64,000 nt of DNA from positions 186,001-250,000 of the forward strand of contig WOUQ01000002.1 of assembly GCA_009772925.1 (NCBI GenBank), read 5' to 3'. Both the position numbers and the translations under genes were made by a program. Numbering within the stretch: the stretch's first letter is position 1; each line of letters opens with the position of its first letter. Source of the stretch: a bacterium. Lineage in GTDB: Bacteria > Pseudomonadota > Gammaproteobacteria > Burkholderiales > Thiobacillaceae. The notes below the pieces were generated by a model. It saw nothing but the letters and a program-made list of their open reading frames with translations. It did no database searches and had not been told where the DNA came from. Shown one piece after another: positions 1 to 14,804 of this stretch.

Positions 1-1
1 C

Positions 2-958
2 GAGGCCATCGCCGACCTCATCGACGCTGGTAGTCGGGAAGCCGCGCGCGGCGCCCTGCGCTCCCTGGAAGGCGAGTTCAGCCGCCGCCTGAGCGCCCTT
101 CGGGATGGCTTGGTGCGCCTGCGCATGCTGGTGGAGGCCAGCCTGGATTTTCCCGAAGAGGATGTCGATTTCCTCGAGCAGGCCGATGCCAGCGGCATGC
201 TGGAGCGTCTCGCGACAAGCCTCGATGCGGTACTGGCCGAGGCCCGCCAGGGCGCGATGCTGCGCGACGGCCTCAGCGTGGTCCTCATCGGCCAGCCCAA
301 CGTCGGCAAGTCCAGTCTGCTCAACCAGTTGGCGGGCTACGACGCGGCCATCGTCACCGATATCGCCGGCACGACCCGCGATACCCTGCGGGAAGCCATC
401 AGCATCGACGGCGTACCCCTGCATGTCATCGACACGGCGGGTTTGCGCGAACCCGACAACCCGGTGGAGAAACTGGGCATCGAGCGAGCCTGGACGGCGG
501 TTGGCAAGGCCGACCTGGCGGTGCTTCTGACGGACGCGCAGCATGGTGTGGGTGAACGGGAAGCCGATATCCTGGCGCGCCTGCCCGATATTCCCGTGCT
601 GACCGTACACAACAAGGTGGATTTAACCGAGGAAGCGGCACGCGTTTCGGCGGGTGGGGGCGAACTTTGGCTTTCCGCCCTCACCGGCGAAGGCATCGGG
701 CTGTTGCGCCAGGCCCTGCTGCAACGGGCCGGCTGGCAAAGCACGGGCGAAGGCCTCTTCACCGCACGCGCCCGCCATCTGCAGGCCCTGCGGCGCGCCC
801 GCACGCATGTGCAGGCGGCGCGCGGCGCGCGGCGGCAACTGGAACTGTTCGCCGAGGAATTGCGCCTGGCCCAGCAAGCCCTGGCAGAAATCACCGGCGA
901 ATTCAGCGCCGACGACCTTCTGGGCGTGATCTTCAGTCAGTTCTGCATCGGCAAGTAG
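2..958 (+). CDS. mnmE: tRNA modification GTPase MnmE (C-terminal part, 5' end outside window)
   Basis: MnmE is a G protein that, with MnmG, installs the carboxymethylaminomethyl group on U34 of certain tRNAs. The gene is cut by the window start; the open frame runs in from base 2 with helical-domain sequence ([20 protein letters not shown]) typical of the central MnmE domain. The GTPase domain shows G1 [10 protein letters not shown]3 DTAGLRE and G4 NKVD. The protein ends in FSQFCIGK, the diagnostic C-terminal Cys-Ile-Gly-Lys motif. Its partner mnmG lies 5.5 kb downstream, separated by three unrelated genes. The identification is secure. Confidence 0.97.
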   Translation, partial: EAIADLIDAGSREAARGALRSLEGEFSRRLSALRDGLVRLRMLVEASLDFPEEDVDFLEQADASGMLERLATSLDAVLAEARQGAMLRDGLSVVLIGQPNVGKSSLLNQLAGYDAAIVTDIAGTTRDTLREAISIDGVPLHVIDTAGLREPDNPVEKLGIERAWTAVGKADLAVLLTDAQHGVGEREADILARLPDIPVLTVHNKVDLTEEAARVSAGGGELWLSALTGEGIGLLRQALLQRAGWQSTGEGLFTARARHLQALRRARTHVQAARGARRQLELFAEELRLAQQALAEITGEFSADDLLGVIFSQFCIGK

Positions 959-1125
959 ACATGTGGCGATACCGCGCCACCCAGGGCAGAGCGCGCGGAA
1001 GCGGGCGCCGCATTACCCGGGGCGGCGCGGCGAATCCGCGCTGGAGCACGGCTTTGGACTGGCCGGGGGCGCGATGCATGCGGGACCTGTCCTTCGCCAG
1101 CATGACGCCTCCCGTTTACTGTGGC

Positions 1126-1479
1126 TCAGGTCAACACCCAGGAAGTGGCCCCGCCGCAGCGGCGGAAACCATCCATGCAGAAACTGAACTCGTCGCGCGG
1201 GCTTTCCATGGTCTGCGGCGCTTCGGTCCGGCTCAGGTACCAGCGCACACCGGCGAGGAACATGATTTCCTCGAGCACGTCGGCGGGAAAGCCCATGCGG
1301 TCGCCACGCGTGTCGATAAGCAGGCTATCGATGTAGAAATCGATGCCTGGGCTCCGCCAGCGGGCGGCGAGCTCTCGGGCGATGCGGGGGAAGCGGGTCT
1401 CGAGGGAGGATCGAGGGCCCGGAACCAGAGGGGGCAACTGAAGATCACGCCGACCGAATTCGGACAGATAGTCGATCAT
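1126..1479 (-). CDS. Hypothetical protein, 117 aa
   Basis: I do not recognise this protein. The chosen start (MIDYLSEFGRR) is preceded by GGAG about six bases upstream; in-frame starts further upstream (1509, 1557) exist but have poorer Shine-Dalgarno sequences. The product is soluble in appearance, without signal peptide or membrane segment, mixed in charge, with a central segment GIDFYIDSLLIDTRGDRMGFP and a C-terminal FCMDGFRRCGG containing two cysteines. It is the only minus-strand gene in the first 32 kb and sits between mnmE and an ABC exporter. The reading frame is believable because of the ribosome binding site and non-repetitive composition, but no function can be proposed. Confidence 0.6.
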   Translation of the reverse strand: MIDYLSEFGRRDLQLPPLVPGPRSSLETRFPRIARELAARWRSPGIDFYIDSLLIDTRGDRMGFPADVLEEIMFLAGVRWYLSRTEAPQTMESPRDEFSFCMDGFRRCGGATSWVLT

Positions 1480-1627
1480 GGCGGTCTCCGTGTGGGTTGA
1501 GGTAGCCATGACCAGCACGCGGCGTGCCAACCCATGCAAATAAATAATCCCTTTCATGACAATGGCTTGCGCTTAATTGCGGCGGGCATTGCCCGGCGTG
1601 GCCCGTAGCCGATAAGCTCGTTCCGAC

Positions 1628-3436
1628 ATGACTGACGAAAACACGACGATTTCCGCAACGCCCCCGGAGACGCTGACCTGGGCCTCCATCCTCGATGAAG
1701 TGCGCACGCACCGGCGCGATTTGCTGCGCGGCAACCTCGTCGCCCTGCTGGCGGTCATCTGCGCCGTGCCGGTGCCCCTGTTCCTGCCCGTGCTGGTGGA
1801 CGAGGTGTTGCTGGACAAACCGGGCGCCTTCATCGCCTTCTTCGCGCCCTGGTTCCCCAACTCCTGGCACGGGCCGGTGCTGTTCATCCTGATCGCGTTG
1901 CTGCTGACCCTGGGTTTGCGGCTGGCCTCAATTTTCCTGAACGTCTGGCAGACGCGGTTGTTCTCGCTGATTTCCAAGCAAACCGTCTACCGTATCCGCG
2001 CGCGCATGCTCGATCGCCTGCGCGGCATCGCCCTGTCGGAGTACGAGACCCTGGGATCCGGCCGGGTCACCTCGCATTTCGTCACCGATCTGAACGCCCT
2101 GGACAGCTTCCTGGGCGCTTCCATATCCGGTTTCCTGGTGGCCTGTCTGTCGTTGCTCGGGGTCGCCGTGGTCCTGCTCTGGATGAACTGGCAACTGGCC
2201 CTGTTCATCCTGCTGCTGAATCCCCTGGTCATCGCCTTCTCCACCCGCCTGGGCAAGAAGGTGAAGGAGCTGAAGAAACGCGAGAACACGGCCTTCGAGG
2301 CATTCCAGGAAGCCCTCACGGAAACCCTCGACGCCCTCAACCAGATCCGCGCGATGAATCGCGAGCGGCACTATCTGGCGCGCGTGGCGGACAAGGCGGC
2401 GCGCATCCGCGAGGATGCGGCGGCCTACGCCTGGAAGTCCGACGCCATGAACCGCGTCTCCTTCTTCGTCTTCCTGTCCGGTTTCGATGCCTTCCGTGCC
2501 GGCGCCATGCTCATGGTGGTGTTCTCCGACCTGACCATCGGCCAGATGCTGGCGGTGTTCGGTTACCTCTGGTTCATGATGGGTCCGGTGCAGGAGATGA
2601 TCAACATCCAGTACTCCTGGTATGCGGCCAATGCCGCCATGGCGCGCATCAACAGCCTGCTGGCTCTGCGCCCAGCCGAGGAAGGGGAGGCACGCCACAA
2701 CCCCTTCCGCGCGGGAGAAACGGTCGGGCTGCGGCTGGAAGGCGTCAGCTTCGCCTATGGCGAGGGCGACAGCGTGCTCGACGGCGTCGACATGCGCATC
2801 GAACCCGGCGAGAAGGTGGCGCTGGTGGGCGCCTCGGGCGGCGGCAAGTCCACCCTGGTGCAGGCCCTGCTCGGCCTCTATCCGCTGAAGTCCGGCGCCA
2901 TCCTCTATGGCGGCGTCGACGTGCGCGACATCGGCTGGTCCACCGTGCGCGACCACGTCGGCGTCGTGCTGCAGCATCCCGTGCTGTTCAACGCCAGCCT
3001 GCGCGAGAACCTGGGCCTTGGCCGCGACCACGCCGAGGAGGAATTGTGGAACGCCTTGCGCATCGCCCAACTCGACGACTTCGTCGCCGGTCTCGCCGAG
3101 GGGCTGGATACCCAGGTGGGCAAGAACGGCGTGCGCCTGTCCGGCGGCCAGCGGCAGCGGCTGGCCATCGCCCGCATGGTGCTGGCCAGGCCGGCGGTGG
3201 TCATCCTCGACGAAGCTACCTCCGCGCTCGACAGCGCTGTCGAGCGCCGACTGCACGAGGCGCTGGCCGCCTTTCTGCGCGGCCGCACCACGCTGATCAT
3301 CGCCCATCGCCTGTCCGCCGTGCGCCAGGCCGACCGCATCCTGGTGTTCGAGAACGGGCGGGTGGTGGAGGCCGGCGACCACGACAGTCTGCTGCGGCGG
3401 GGCGGCCTCTATCACAAGCTGTATGCGCACGCCTGA
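1628..3436 (+). CDS. ABC exporter, fused permease-ATPase (MsbA/multidrug type)
   Basis: This is a half-transporter of the type I exporter family: an N-terminal six-helix membrane domain (about residues 30-320) followed by a nucleotide-binding domain. The ATPase half shows Walker A GASGGGKST (about residues 400-408), the Q-loop VVLQHP, signature LSGGQRQRLAIAR (about 505), Walker B VVILDEATSALD (about 525) and the H-loop IIAHRL. At 602 residues it has normal length for MsbA-like homodimers that export lipids, peptides or drugs; the substrate cannot be inferred. It starts ATGACTGACG in a region with no clear operon partner and is followed by a parS site and ppc. Confidence 0.9.
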   Translation: MTDENTTISATPPETLTWASILDEVRTHRRDLLRGNLVALLAVICAVPVPLFLPVLVDEVLLDKPGAFIAFFAPWFPNSWHGPVLFILIALLLTLGLRLASIFLNVWQTRLFSLISKQTVYRIRARMLDRLRGIALSEYETLGSGRVTSHFVTDLNALDSFLGASISGFLVACLSLLGVAVVLLWMNWQLALFILLLNPLVIAFSTRLGKKVKELKKRENTAFEAFQEALTETLDALNQIRAMNRERHYLARVADKAARIREDAAAYAWKSDAMNRVSFFVFLSGFDAFRAGAMLMVVFSDLTIGQMLAVFGYLWFMMGPVQEMINIQYSWYAANAAMARINSLLALRPAEEGEARHNPFRAGETVGLRLEGVSFAYGEGDSVLDGVDMRIEPGEKVALVGASGGGKSTLVQALLGLYPLKSGAILYGGVDVRDIGWSTVRDHVGVVLQHPVLFNASLRENLGLGRDHAEEELWNALRIAQLDDFVAGLAEGLDTQVGKNGVRLSGGQRQRLAIARMVLARPAVVILDEATSALDSAVERRLHEALAAFLRGRTTLIIAHRLSAVRQADRILVFENGRVVEAGDHDSLLRRGGLYHKLYAHA

Positions 3437-3460
3437 GCACCTCGCGGGCGGCTTGCCCGA

Positions 3461-3476
3461 GGTTTCACGTGAAACA
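3461..3476. promoter_or_regulatory. parS centromere site 1
   Basis: The sequence GGTTTCACGTGAAACA matches the universal 16-bp ParB-binding site TGTTTCACGTGAAACA except at the first base; its inner 14 bp form a perfect palindrome. It lies in the intergenic space between the ABC exporter and ppc, about 6.3 kb upstream of parB. ParB nucleates here and spreads. Confidence 0.93.
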
Positions 3477-3556
3477 GGCCGGTCGCCGGCCGGCAAGGTT
3501 TCCCCCGGGGCTTCGCGGGTGGTACCTTGCGGCATGCAACTCGCGCCCATGCCCGG

Positions 3557-6349
<2,793 letters not shown>

Positions 6350-6412
6350 GGCCCGGCGCAAACATCGTTTTCCGGACCTTTGCCGGGCATGGACCGCAGG
6401 TTGGGCGCACGC

Positions 6413-6428
6413 TGTTCCACGTGAAACA
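6413..6428. promoter_or_regulatory. parS centromere site 2
   Basis: The 16-bp sequence TGTTCCACGTGAAACA is a full match to the chromosomal parS consensus (TGTTNCACGTGAAACA). It sits between ppc and mnmG, about 3.3 kb upstream of parB, and is the best of the three sites in this window. Confidence 0.97.
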
Positions 6429-6488
6429 AGCGCGTTCCTGGCGTAGAATGCGCCGCCTCAGCGCCTCCCGCCATTGCAAGCCAAGTCA

Positions 6489-8378
6489 ATGATTTTTCCA
6501 GATAAATTCGATGTCATCGTGGTGGGCGGCGGCCATGCCGGGACCGAGGCGGCCCTTGCCGCCGCGCGCATGGGCGCGACCACCCTGCTGCTCACCCACA
6601 ACATCGAAACCCTGGGCGCGATGTCCTGCAATCCGTCCATCGGCGGCATCGGCAAGGGCCATCTGGTCAAGGAGGTCGACGCCCTCGGCGGAGCGATGGC
6701 GCTGGCCACCGACGAGGCCGGCATCCAGTTCCGTATCCTCAATTCCTCCAAGGGACCCGCCGTGCGCGCCACGCGCGCCCAGGCCGATCGCGCGCTGTAC
6801 CGGCAGGCGATCCGCGCGCGCCTGGAGAATCAGCCTCGGCTCAGCCTGTTTCAGCAGGCCGTGGACGACCTCATCCTGGAGGCGAACGCCGTCGCCGGGG
6901 TGAGGACGCAACTGGGGGTCGAGTTCAGGGCGCCGACGGTGGTTCTCACCGCCGGTACTTTCCTGGCCGGACTCATCCACGTCGGCCTGGAGCATTTCCA
7001 GGCCGGACGCATGGGCGATCCGCCCGCCGTCAGCCTGGCCGGCCGTCTGCGCGAGCTGGGCCTGCCCGCCGGCCGTCTGAAGACGGGCACGCCGCCGCGC
7101 ATCGACGGGCGCAGCATCGATTTTTCCGTGATGCAGGAGCAGCCGGGCGACGACCCGACGCCGGTGTTCTCCTTCCTCGGCCGCCGCGAGACGCATCCGC
7201 CGCAACTACCGTGCTGGATCACCCAGACCAACCCGCGCACGCACGACATCATCCGCCGCGCGCTTGATCGTTCGCCGCTCTACACCGGGGTCATCGAGGG
7301 TGTGGGGCCGCGTTACTGCCCCAGCATCGAGGACAAGATCCATCGTTTCGCCGACAAGAGCGGACACAACGTCTTCCTGGAACCCGAGGGCCTCGCCACC
7401 CGCGAGTTCTATCCCAACGGCATTTCCACCAGCCTGCCCTTCGACGTGCAACTCGAGCTGGTGCGTTCCATCCGCGGCCTGGAGCGGGCGCACATCCTGC
7501 GCCCCGGCTACGCCATCGAATACGACTACTACGACCCGCGCGGCCTCGCCCCGAGCCTGGAAAGCAAAGCCATCCCCGGCCTGTTCTGCGCGGGACAGAT
7601 CAACGGCACCACCGGCTACGAGGAGGCCGCCGCCCAGGGCCTGCTCGCCGGCCTCAACGCCGCCCGCCGCGCCACCGGCCTGGAGGCCTGGTGGCCGCGC
7701 CGCGACCAGGCCTATCTCGGCGTGCTGGTTGACGATCTCACCACGCGCGGCGTGCTGGAGCCCTACCGCATGTTCACCAGCCGCGCCGAGTACCGGCTCA
7801 GCCTGCGCGAGGACAACGCCGATCAGCGCCTCACCGGCATCGGCAGGGGCCTGGGTTTGGTGGATGACGTGCGTTGGGCGCGTTTCCAGGAAAAACAGGA
7901 GGCCATCGCGCGCGAGAGCGAACGCCTGAAATCGACCTGGGTGAATCCGGCCATGCTGCCCGCCGCGCAGGCGGAACGTGTGCTGGGCAAGGCCATCGAG
8001 CGGGAATACAGCCTGTTCGACCTGCTGCGCCGGCCGGAAGTGGACTACCCTGGCTTGATGACCCTGCCATCGGCCGGCCCCGGCATCGCCGACCCGGAAG
8101 CGCGCGAGCAGGTCGAGATTGCCGCCAAGTATGCCGGCTACGTGGTCCGCCAACAGGAGGAAATCGAGCGCATGCGCGCCCTCGAGGACGAGCCCCTGCC
8201 CGCCGATTACGATTACATGGCGCTGAGCGGTCTGTCCATCGAGGTGCGCCAGAAGCTGAACCAGGCCAGGCCGGCCACGCTCGGTCAGGCCTCGCGGCTG
8301 CCCGGGGTCACGCCGGCGGCCATTGCCGTGCTCACGGTACATCTCAAGCGCGGCGCGCTGCTACGGGAGTCGGTGTGA
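6489..8378 (+). CDS. mnmG: tRNA uridine 5-carboxymethylaminomethyl modification enzyme MnmG (GidA)
   Basis: MnmG is the FAD-binding partner of MnmE in cmnm5U34 formation. The N-terminus ([19 protein letters not shown]) is a Rossmann FAD-binding fold, followed by [18 protein letters not shown], the family signature [19 protein letters not shown] region, [14 protein letters not shown] with conserved glycines, and [17 protein letters not shown] near the C-terminal domain. From the ATG at 6489 the protein has 629 residues, the exact length common in enterobacteria; a TTG at 6474 would add five. The stop codon overlaps the GTG start of rsmG, so the two are translationally coupled. Confidence 0.98.
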   Translation: MIFPDKFDVIVVGGGHAGTEAALAAARMGATTLLLTHNIETLGAMSCNPSIGGIGKGHLVKEVDALGGAMALATDEAGIQFRILNSSKGPAVRATRAQADRALYRQAIRARLENQPRLSLFQQAVDDLILEANAVAGVRTQLGVEFRAPTVVLTAGTFLAGLIHVGLEHFQAGRMGDPPAVSLAGRLRELGLPAGRLKTGTPPRIDGRSIDFSVMQEQPGDDPTPVFSFLGRRETHPPQLPCWITQTNPRTHDIIRRALDRSPLYTGVIEGVGPRYCPSIEDKIHRFADKSGHNVFLEPEGLATREFYPNGISTSLPFDVQLELVRSIRGLERAHILRPGYAIEYDYYDPRGLAPSLESKAIPGLFCAGQINGTTGYEEAAAQGLLAGLNAARRATGLEAWWPRRDQAYLGVLVDDLTTRGVLEPYRMFTSRAEYRLSLREDNADQRLTGIGRGLGLVDDVRWARFQEKQEAIARESERLKSTWVNPAMLPAAQAERVLGKAIEREYSLFDLLRRPEVDYPGLMTLPSAGPGIADPEAREQVEIAAKYAGYVVRQQEEIERMRALEDEPLPADYDYMALSGLSIEVRQKLNQARPATLGQASRLPGVTPAAIAVLTVHLKRGALLRESV

Positions 8379-8995
8379 ACCTGGCGCGCGAGCTCGACGA
8401 GGGGCTAGCAGGCCTCGGCCTGCAAGTCGATGCCCGGCGGCAGGCCGTCCTGCTGGCCTACCTGGACTTGCTCGCCAAATGGAACCGGACCTACAACCTG
8501 ACGGCCATCCATGAGCCCGAGCGCATGCTCACCCACCATATTCTGGATAGCCTGAGCATTGCCGCCCACGTCGGCGCCGGTAGCCTGCTCGACGTGGGCA
8601 GCGGCGCCGGCCTGCCCGGCATTCCCCTGGCCATCCTGCGGCCGGACCTGGAGGTCACCTTGCTCGACGCCAGCCAGAAGAAATGCAGCTTCATGCAGCA
8701 GGCGGCCATCGAACTCAAGCTGCCGGTGCGGGTGGTGCATGGCCGCGCCGAGAGCCACGCGGCCCCGCGCCCATACCACCATATTGTTTCGCGGGCGTTC
8801 GCCGATCTGTCCGAATTCGTCCGCCTCACCGCCCACCTGCTCGCCCCCGGCGGCAGTTGGCTGGCGATGAAAGGCCTCTATCCGCACGAGGAGGTCGCGC
8901 AGCTCAAGGGCGCCCGCGTCGGACGGGACATCCCGTTGCGCATCCCAGGCCTGGAGGCGGAACGGCATCTCATCATCCTGGAGCCGCTGTCATGA
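8375..8995 (+). CDS. rsmG: 16S rRNA (guanine-527-N7)-methyltransferase RsmG (GidB)
   Basis: RsmG methylates N7 of G527 in 16S rRNA using SAM. The protein (206 residues) has [11 protein letters not shown] and HHILDSLS near the N-terminus, the SAM-binding glycine loop [17 protein letters not shown], and the later VSRAFADL motif typical of the family. It starts at a GTG that overlaps the mnmG stop (GTGA) and ends overlapping the parA start (ATGA), so mnmG-rsmG-parA-parB form one translationally coupled unit, the classical origin-proximal order. Confidence 0.97.
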   Translation: MNLARELDEGLAGLGLQVDARRQAVLLAYLDLLAKWNRTYNLTAIHEPERMLTHHILDSLSIAAHVGAGSLLDVGSGAGLPGIPLAILRPDLEVTLLDASQKKCSFMQQAAIELKLPVRVVHGRAESHAAPRPYHHIVSRAFADLSEFVRLTAHLLAPGGSWLAMKGLYPHEEVAQLKGARVGRDIPLRIPGLEAERHLIILEPLS

Positions 8996-9771
8996 CCCGC
9001 AGAATCGCCATCACCAACCAGAAGGGTGGTGTCGGCAAGACCACCACCGCGGTCAACCTGGCCGCCAGCCTGGCGAGCCTGGGCCGCCGGGTCCTGCTGA
9101 TCGACCTGGATCCGCAGGGCAACGCCACCACCGGCAGCGGCATCGACAAGCAGGGCCTCGCCCGCACCGTCTACCACCTGCTGCTGGGCGCCGCCGACGC
9201 GGCCTCGGTGCGCGTGCGCGCCGAGGCGGGCGGCTTCGACCTGTTGCCCGCCAACCGCGATCTGGCCGGCGCCGAGATCGAACTGGTCGAGCAGAAGCAG
9301 CGCGAGTTCCGCCTCAAGCAGGCCCTTGCGGGCTTCGCCGATGGCTACGATTACATCCTCATCGATTGCCCGCCCGCCCTCAATCTGCTGACGGTCAACG
9401 CGCTGACCTGTGCCGACGCGGTGATCATTCCCATGCAGTGCGAGTACTTCGCCATCGAAGGCCTGGCCGACCTGGTCAACACCATCAAGAAGATCAAGGC
9501 GCGGCTCAACCCGGCGCTGGTCATCGACGGCGTCGCCAGGGTGATGTTCGACAACCGCAACACCCTGGCCCAGCATGTTTCCGACCAGCTCAAGGCGCAT
9601 TTCGGCGGCAAGGTCTTCGATGCCCTGGTGCCGCGCAATGTGCGGCTGGCCGAGGCCCCCAGCCATGGCCTGGCGGCGCTGCAGTACGACCGTTCATCCC
9701 GTGGCGCCCAGGCCTATTTGCAGATGGCCAGGGAACTCATCGAAAAACAGGAAGGAATCCGTCATGGCTAA
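8992..9771 (+). CDS. parA: Chromosome partitioning ATPase ParA (Soj)
   Basis: ParA is a deviant Walker ATPase that forms nucleoid-bound dimers and moves ParB-parS complexes. Residues 9-18 are NQKGGVGKTT with the signature Lys11 and the P-loop Lys16; LLIDLDPQGNATTG is the A-prime region and YILIDCPPALNLLTVNAL the Walker B region. The start ATG overlaps the rsmG stop, giving 259 residues, the usual size for chromosomal Soj proteins. It is coupled to parB (its stop overlaps the parB start). Three parS sites within about 6 kb confirm a chromosomal role rather than a plasmid one. Confidence 0.97.
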   Translation: MTRRIAITNQKGGVGKTTTAVNLAASLASLGRRVLLIDLDPQGNATTGSGIDKQGLARTVYHLLLGAADAASVRVRAEAGGFDLLPANRDLAGAEIELVEQKQREFRLKQALAGFADGYDYILIDCPPALNLLTVNALTCADAVIIPMQCEYFAIEGLADLVNTIKKIKARLNPALVIDGVARVMFDNRNTLAQHVSDQLKAHFGGKVFDALVPRNVRLAEAPSHGLAALQYDRSSRGAQAYLQMARELIEKQEGIRHG

Positions 9772-10603
9772 ACTCAAGGGACTCGGGCGTGGCCTCGATG
9801 CCTTGTTGGGAGAAGGGGAAACCAGCGATGGTGAGCGCTTGCTTACATTGCCGGTGGAAAGCCTGGTGCCGGGAAAATACCAGCCCCGCACGCGCATGGA
9901 TCAGGCGGCGCTGGATGGACTGGCCGATTCCATTCGTGCCCAGGGCCTGATGCAGCCCATCCTGGCGCGCGTGGTGCCTGGCGGGCGTTACGAAATCATC
10001 GCCGGCGAGCGGCGCTGGCGGGCCAGCCAATTGGCCGGCCTCAAGGAAGTGCCGGTGCTGGTGCGCGTGGTGGAGGACGAAGCGGCGCTGAAGATGGCAC
10101 TGATCGAGAACATCCAGCGGGAGAATCTGAATCCTCTGGAGGAGGCGCAGGGCATCCACCGCCTCATCCAGGAATTCGACATGACGCATCAGGCCGCCGC
10201 GGAATCGGTGGGCCGTTCACGCGTGTCGGTGTCCAATCTTTTGCGCCTGTTGCACCTGGCCAAGCCGGTACAGGCGATGCTGATGAACGGCGAACTGGAC
10301 ATGGGCCATGCCCGCGCCCTGCTGCCGCTTTCGCATGCCCGCCAGGTCGATGCCGCGCATGAACTGGTGCGGCGCGGCATGTCCGTGCGCGAGGCGGAGC
10401 GGCTGGCCGCTCGCCTGAGCAAGCCGCCGGCCCGGCCGGCCGCGGAAAAACGGGATCGCGACGTGCTCCGGCTGGAGGAGGAATTGTCCGAAAAACTGGG
10501 CGCCGGGGTGCGCATCAGCGCGAATCGCAAGGGTGCGGGACGCATCAGCATCGAATTCGCCAGCCTGGATCAACTGGATGGATTGCTGCGACGCATCAAA
10601 TAG
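9764..10603 (+). CDS. parB: Chromosome partitioning protein ParB (Spo0J)
   Basis: ParB binds parS and acts as a CTP-dependent sliding clamp. The N-terminus MAKLKGLGRGLDALLG carries the Arg-containing motif that stimulates ParA. GERRWRA (residues 81-87) is the CTP-binding box; ENIQRENLNPLEEAQGI follows, then a helix-turn-helix (THQAAAESVGRSRVSVSNLLRLL). The C-terminal part ending in ISIEFASLDQLDGLLRRIK is the dimerisation domain. The 279-residue protein starts within the last codons of parA. All target sites I could find are listed separately. Confidence 0.97.
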   Translation: MAKLKGLGRGLDALLGEGETSDGERLLTLPVESLVPGKYQPRTRMDQAALDGLADSIRAQGLMQPILARVVPGGRYEIIAGERRWRASQLAGLKEVPVLVRVVEDEAALKMALIENIQRENLNPLEEAQGIHRLIQEFDMTHQAAAESVGRSRVSVSNLLRLLHLAKPVQAMLMNGELDMGHARALLPLSHARQVDAAHELVRRGMSVREAERLAARLSKPPARPAAEKRDRDVLRLEEELSEKLGAGVRISANRKGAGRISIEFASLDQLDGLLRRIK

Positions 10604-10637
10604 CGCAAACTTCCGGCTGTTCGCGGGCATGGTTTTT

Positions 10638-10683
10638 CATCAATCAGTTTGATGATTGCATTAGCCGCACTAATTCTTATATC
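10638..10683 (+). promoter_or_regulatory. Possible atp operon promoter with adjacent inverted repeat
   Basis: Between parB and atpI there is a small stem (CATCAA, 5-base loop, TTGATG, 10638-10654) directly followed by a sigma-70-like pair TTGCAT (10656) and TATATC (10678) with a 16-base spacer. Transcription would start a few bases before the atpI ATG at 10695. This is the only AT-rich stretch in a large GC-rich region. The assignment is by pattern only. Confidence 0.4.
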
Positions 10684-10694
10684 ATTGTCCTCTA

Positions 10695-12170
<1,476 letters not shown>

Positions 12171-12219
12171 CTCGGAAGCTCGCCAACCCGACTATGCACA
12201 ACCCGAAAGAGGTCCGGGC

Positions 12220-12690
12220 ATGAACATCAATCTGACCCTGATCGGCCAGTCGATCACTTTCGCAATCTTCGTGTGGTTCTGCATGAAGTTCATCTGGCCG
12301 CCCATCGTCAACGCCCTCGATGCGCGCAGAAAGCAGATCGCCGACGGCCTGGCCGCCGCAGATCGCGGCAAGCACGAGCTGGAACTGGCCGCGCGGCGTG
12401 CCAGCGAGTCCCTGCACGACGCCAAGCAGAAGGCCGCGGAAATCATCGCCCAGGCCGAGAAGCGCGCCGCCCAGGTGATCGATGAGGCGAAAACGGCCGC
12501 CAAGGAGGAAGGTGATCGCATGATCCTTGCCGCCAAGGCAGAAATCGTCCAGGAAAGCCACCGCGCCCGCGAGGCGTTGCGCGGCGAGATCGCCGGCCTG
12601 GTGGTGGCCGGCGCCAGCAAGGTCCTGCGCCGCGAGGTGGACGCCAAGGCGCATGCCGATCTGCTGGAAGCCGTGAAGAACGAACTTTGA
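12220..12690 (+). CDS. atpF: F1Fo ATP synthase subunit b
   Basis: Subunit b is the peripheral stalk. One N-terminal membrane helix ([26 protein letters not shown]) is followed by a long charged alanine-rich helix expected to form the right-handed coiled coil ([19 protein letters not shown]). At 156 residues it has the standard length. It ends three bases before the atpH ATG. Confidence 0.97.
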   Translation: MNINLTLIGQSITFAIFVWFCMKFIWPPIVNALDARRKQIADGLAAADRGKHELELAARRASESLHDAKQKAAEIIAQAEKRAAQVIDEAKTAAKEEGDRMILAAKAEIVQESHRAREALRGEIAGLVVAGASKVLRREVDAKAHADLLEAVKNEL

Positions 12691-12692
12691 CC

Positions 12693-13226
12693 ATGGAACG
12701 CGCGACCCTAGCCCGTCCTTACGCCGACGCGGTGGCCAAGCTGGCCGCCGAGAGCGATGCCTGGACCGCCTGGTCGGAACGGCTCGCCCTGCTCGACATG
12801 GTGCTTGCCGACCCGCAGATCCGGGCCCTGGCGGAAAACCCCGGCGTCTCCTCCGACCGCCTGGTGGAGGTGATCCTGGCCGTATGCGGCGAGCGCATCG
12901 GCGCCGAGGGCGCCAACCTGCTCGGCGTGCTGGCCGAGAACAAGCGCCTGGCCCTGCTGCCTGAAATCATCACCCTGTTCGAGGCCGAGAAGGCCGCCCG
13001 CGAGGGCGTGCTGGAGGCCCACTTCACCACTGCCTTCGAATTGAGCGCGGAGCAGATGTCCGCCCTGGTCGCCAGGCTGGAGTCGCGCTTCAGCCGCAAG
13101 ATCGCCGCCAGCCAGAGCGTCGATAGCGCCCTCATCGGCGGCGTGGTGATCCAGGTGGGCGACGAAGTCATGGATGCGTCGGTGCGCGGCGGGCTGCAAA
13201 GCCTTGCCGTCACCCTGAAAGCTTGA
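12693..13226 (+). CDS. atpH: F1Fo ATP synthase subunit delta
   Basis: Subunit delta joins the stalk to the top of F1. The N-terminal [18 protein letters not shown] matches the conserved helical start of the family; the C-terminal [42 protein letters not shown] is the typical OSCP/delta end block. The ATG at 12693 gives 177 residues; an upstream TTG overlapping the atpF end is less likely. Position between atpF and atpA is canonical. Confidence 0.97.
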   Translation: MERATLARPYADAVAKLAAESDAWTAWSERLALLDMVLADPQIRALAENPGVSSDRLVEVILAVCGERIGAEGANLLGVLAENKRLALLPEIITLFEAEKAAREGVLEAHFTTAFELSAEQMSALVARLESRFSRKIAASQSVDSALIGGVVIQVGDEVMDASVRGGLQSLAVTLKA

Positions 13227-13245
13227 TTGGAGAATCGGAGTAGCT

Positions 13246-14787
13246 ATGCAACTCAACCCGTCTGAAATCAGCGAGCTGATCAAGAGCCGAATCCAGAACA
13301 TGGAATCCGGCTCGGAGCTGCGCACCCAGGGCACGGTGGTATCCGTCACCGACGGCATCGTCCGCATCCATGGCCTGTCCGAGGTCATGCAGGGCGAAAT
13401 GCTGGAGTTTCCCGGCAACACCATGGGCATGGCCCTGAACCTGGAGCGGGACTCCGTCGGCGCCGTGGTGCTGGGTGAATACGAACATATTTCAGAGGGC
13501 GACACGGTGCAGTGCACCGGCCGCATCCTGGAAGTGCCGGTCGGCGAAGCCCTGCTCGGCCGCGTGGTGGACGCCCTGGGCCGGCCCATCGACGGCAAGG
13601 GTCCGGTCAACGCCAACGCCACCTCCCCCATCGAGAAAATCGCGCCCGGCGTCATCGCTCGCCAGTCGGTGTCGCAGCCGCTGCAAACCGGCCTCAAGGC
13701 CATCGACGCCATGGTGCCCATCGGCCGCGGCCAGCGCGAACTGATCATCGGCGACCGGCAGACCGGCAAGACCGCCGTCGCCGTCGACGCCATCATCAAC
13801 CAGAAGGGCACCGGCGTGGTGTGCATCTACGTGGCCGTCGGGCAGAAGGCCTCCTCCATCGCCAACGTCGTGCGCAAGCTCGAAGAGCACGGCGCCATGC
13901 AGCACACCATCGTCGTCGCCGCCACCGCTTCCGACCCGGCGCCGATGCAGTACATCGCGCCTTATTCGGGCTGCTCGATGGGCGAGTATTTTCGCGATAG
14001 CGGCCGCGACGCCCTCATCGTCTTCGACGACCTCACCAAGCAGGCCTGGGCCTACCGTCAGATCTCCCTGCTGTTGCGCCGGCCGCCTGGCCGCGAGGCC
14101 TATCCCGGCGACGTCTTCTACCTGCACTCGCGCCTGCTGGAGCGCGCCTCCCGCGTCAACGCCGAGCATGTGGAGCATCTCACGCAGGGCGCGGTGAAGG
14201 GCCAGACCGGTTCCCTCACCGCCCTGCCCATCATCGAAACCCAGGCCGGCGACGTCTCCGCCTTCGTGCCGACCAACGTGATTTCCATCACCGACGGGCA
14301 GATCTTCCTGGAGACCGACCTGTTCAACGCGGGCATCCGTCCCGCCATCAACGCCGGCCTGTCCGTGTCCCGCGTCGGCGGTGCCGCGCAGACCAAGGTC
14401 ATCAAGAAACTCGGCGGCGGCGTCCGCCTGGCGCTGGCCCAGTACCGCGAGCTGGCCGCCTTCGCGCAGTTCGCCTCCGACCTGGACGACGCCACGCGCA
14501 AGCAGCTGGACCGCGGCAAGATGGTCACCGAGCTGATGAAGCAACTGCAGTATTCGCCCTTGTCCGTGGCGGAGATGGCCGTCACCCTGTTCGCCGTCAA
14601 CCGCGGCTACATGGATGACGTCGAGATCAAGCGCGCGCTGGCCTTCGAGGCCGCCCTGCAATCCTACCTGCTGGGCAAGTACGCCGCGCTGATGGACAAG
14701 ATCCAGGGCAGTGGCGATCTCGATGCCGAGGCCGAGAAGCAGCTCGCCGCCGCCATCGACGACTTCAAGGCCAACGCGGCCTACTGA
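13246..14787 (+). CDS. atpA: F1Fo ATP synthase subunit alpha
   Basis: The non-catalytic nucleotide-binding subunit. It has the beta-barrel start ([31 protein letters not shown]), P-loop GDRQTGKT (about residues 169-176), the [17 protein letters not shown] block and the alpha-specific arginine-finger region [29 protein letters not shown]. At 513 residues it is full length. GGAG precedes the start. Confidence 0.98.
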   Translation: MQLNPSEISELIKSRIQNMESGSELRTQGTVVSVTDGIVRIHGLSEVMQGEMLEFPGNTMGMALNLERDSVGAVVLGEYEHISEGDTVQCTGRILEVPVGEALLGRVVDALGRPIDGKGPVNANATSPIEKIAPGVIARQSVSQPLQTGLKAIDAMVPIGRGQRELIIGDRQTGKTAVAVDAIINQKGTGVVCIYVAVGQKASSIANVVRKLEEHGAMQHTIVVAATASDPAPMQYIAPYSGCSMGEYFRDSGRDALIVFDDLTKQAWAYRQISLLLRRPPGREAYPGDVFYLHSRLLERASRVNAEHVEHLTQGAVKGQTGSLTALPIIETQAGDVSAFVPTNVISITDGQIFLETDLFNAGIRPAINAGLSVSRVGGAAQTKVIKKLGGGVRLALAQYRELAAFAQFASDLDDATRKQLDRGKMVTELMKQLQYSPLSVAEMAVTLFAVNRGYMDDVEIKRALAFEAALQSYLLGKYAALMDKIQGSGDLDAEAEKQLAAAIDDFKANAAY

Positions 14788-14804
14788 GCGGACAGGAAGC
14801 AGAC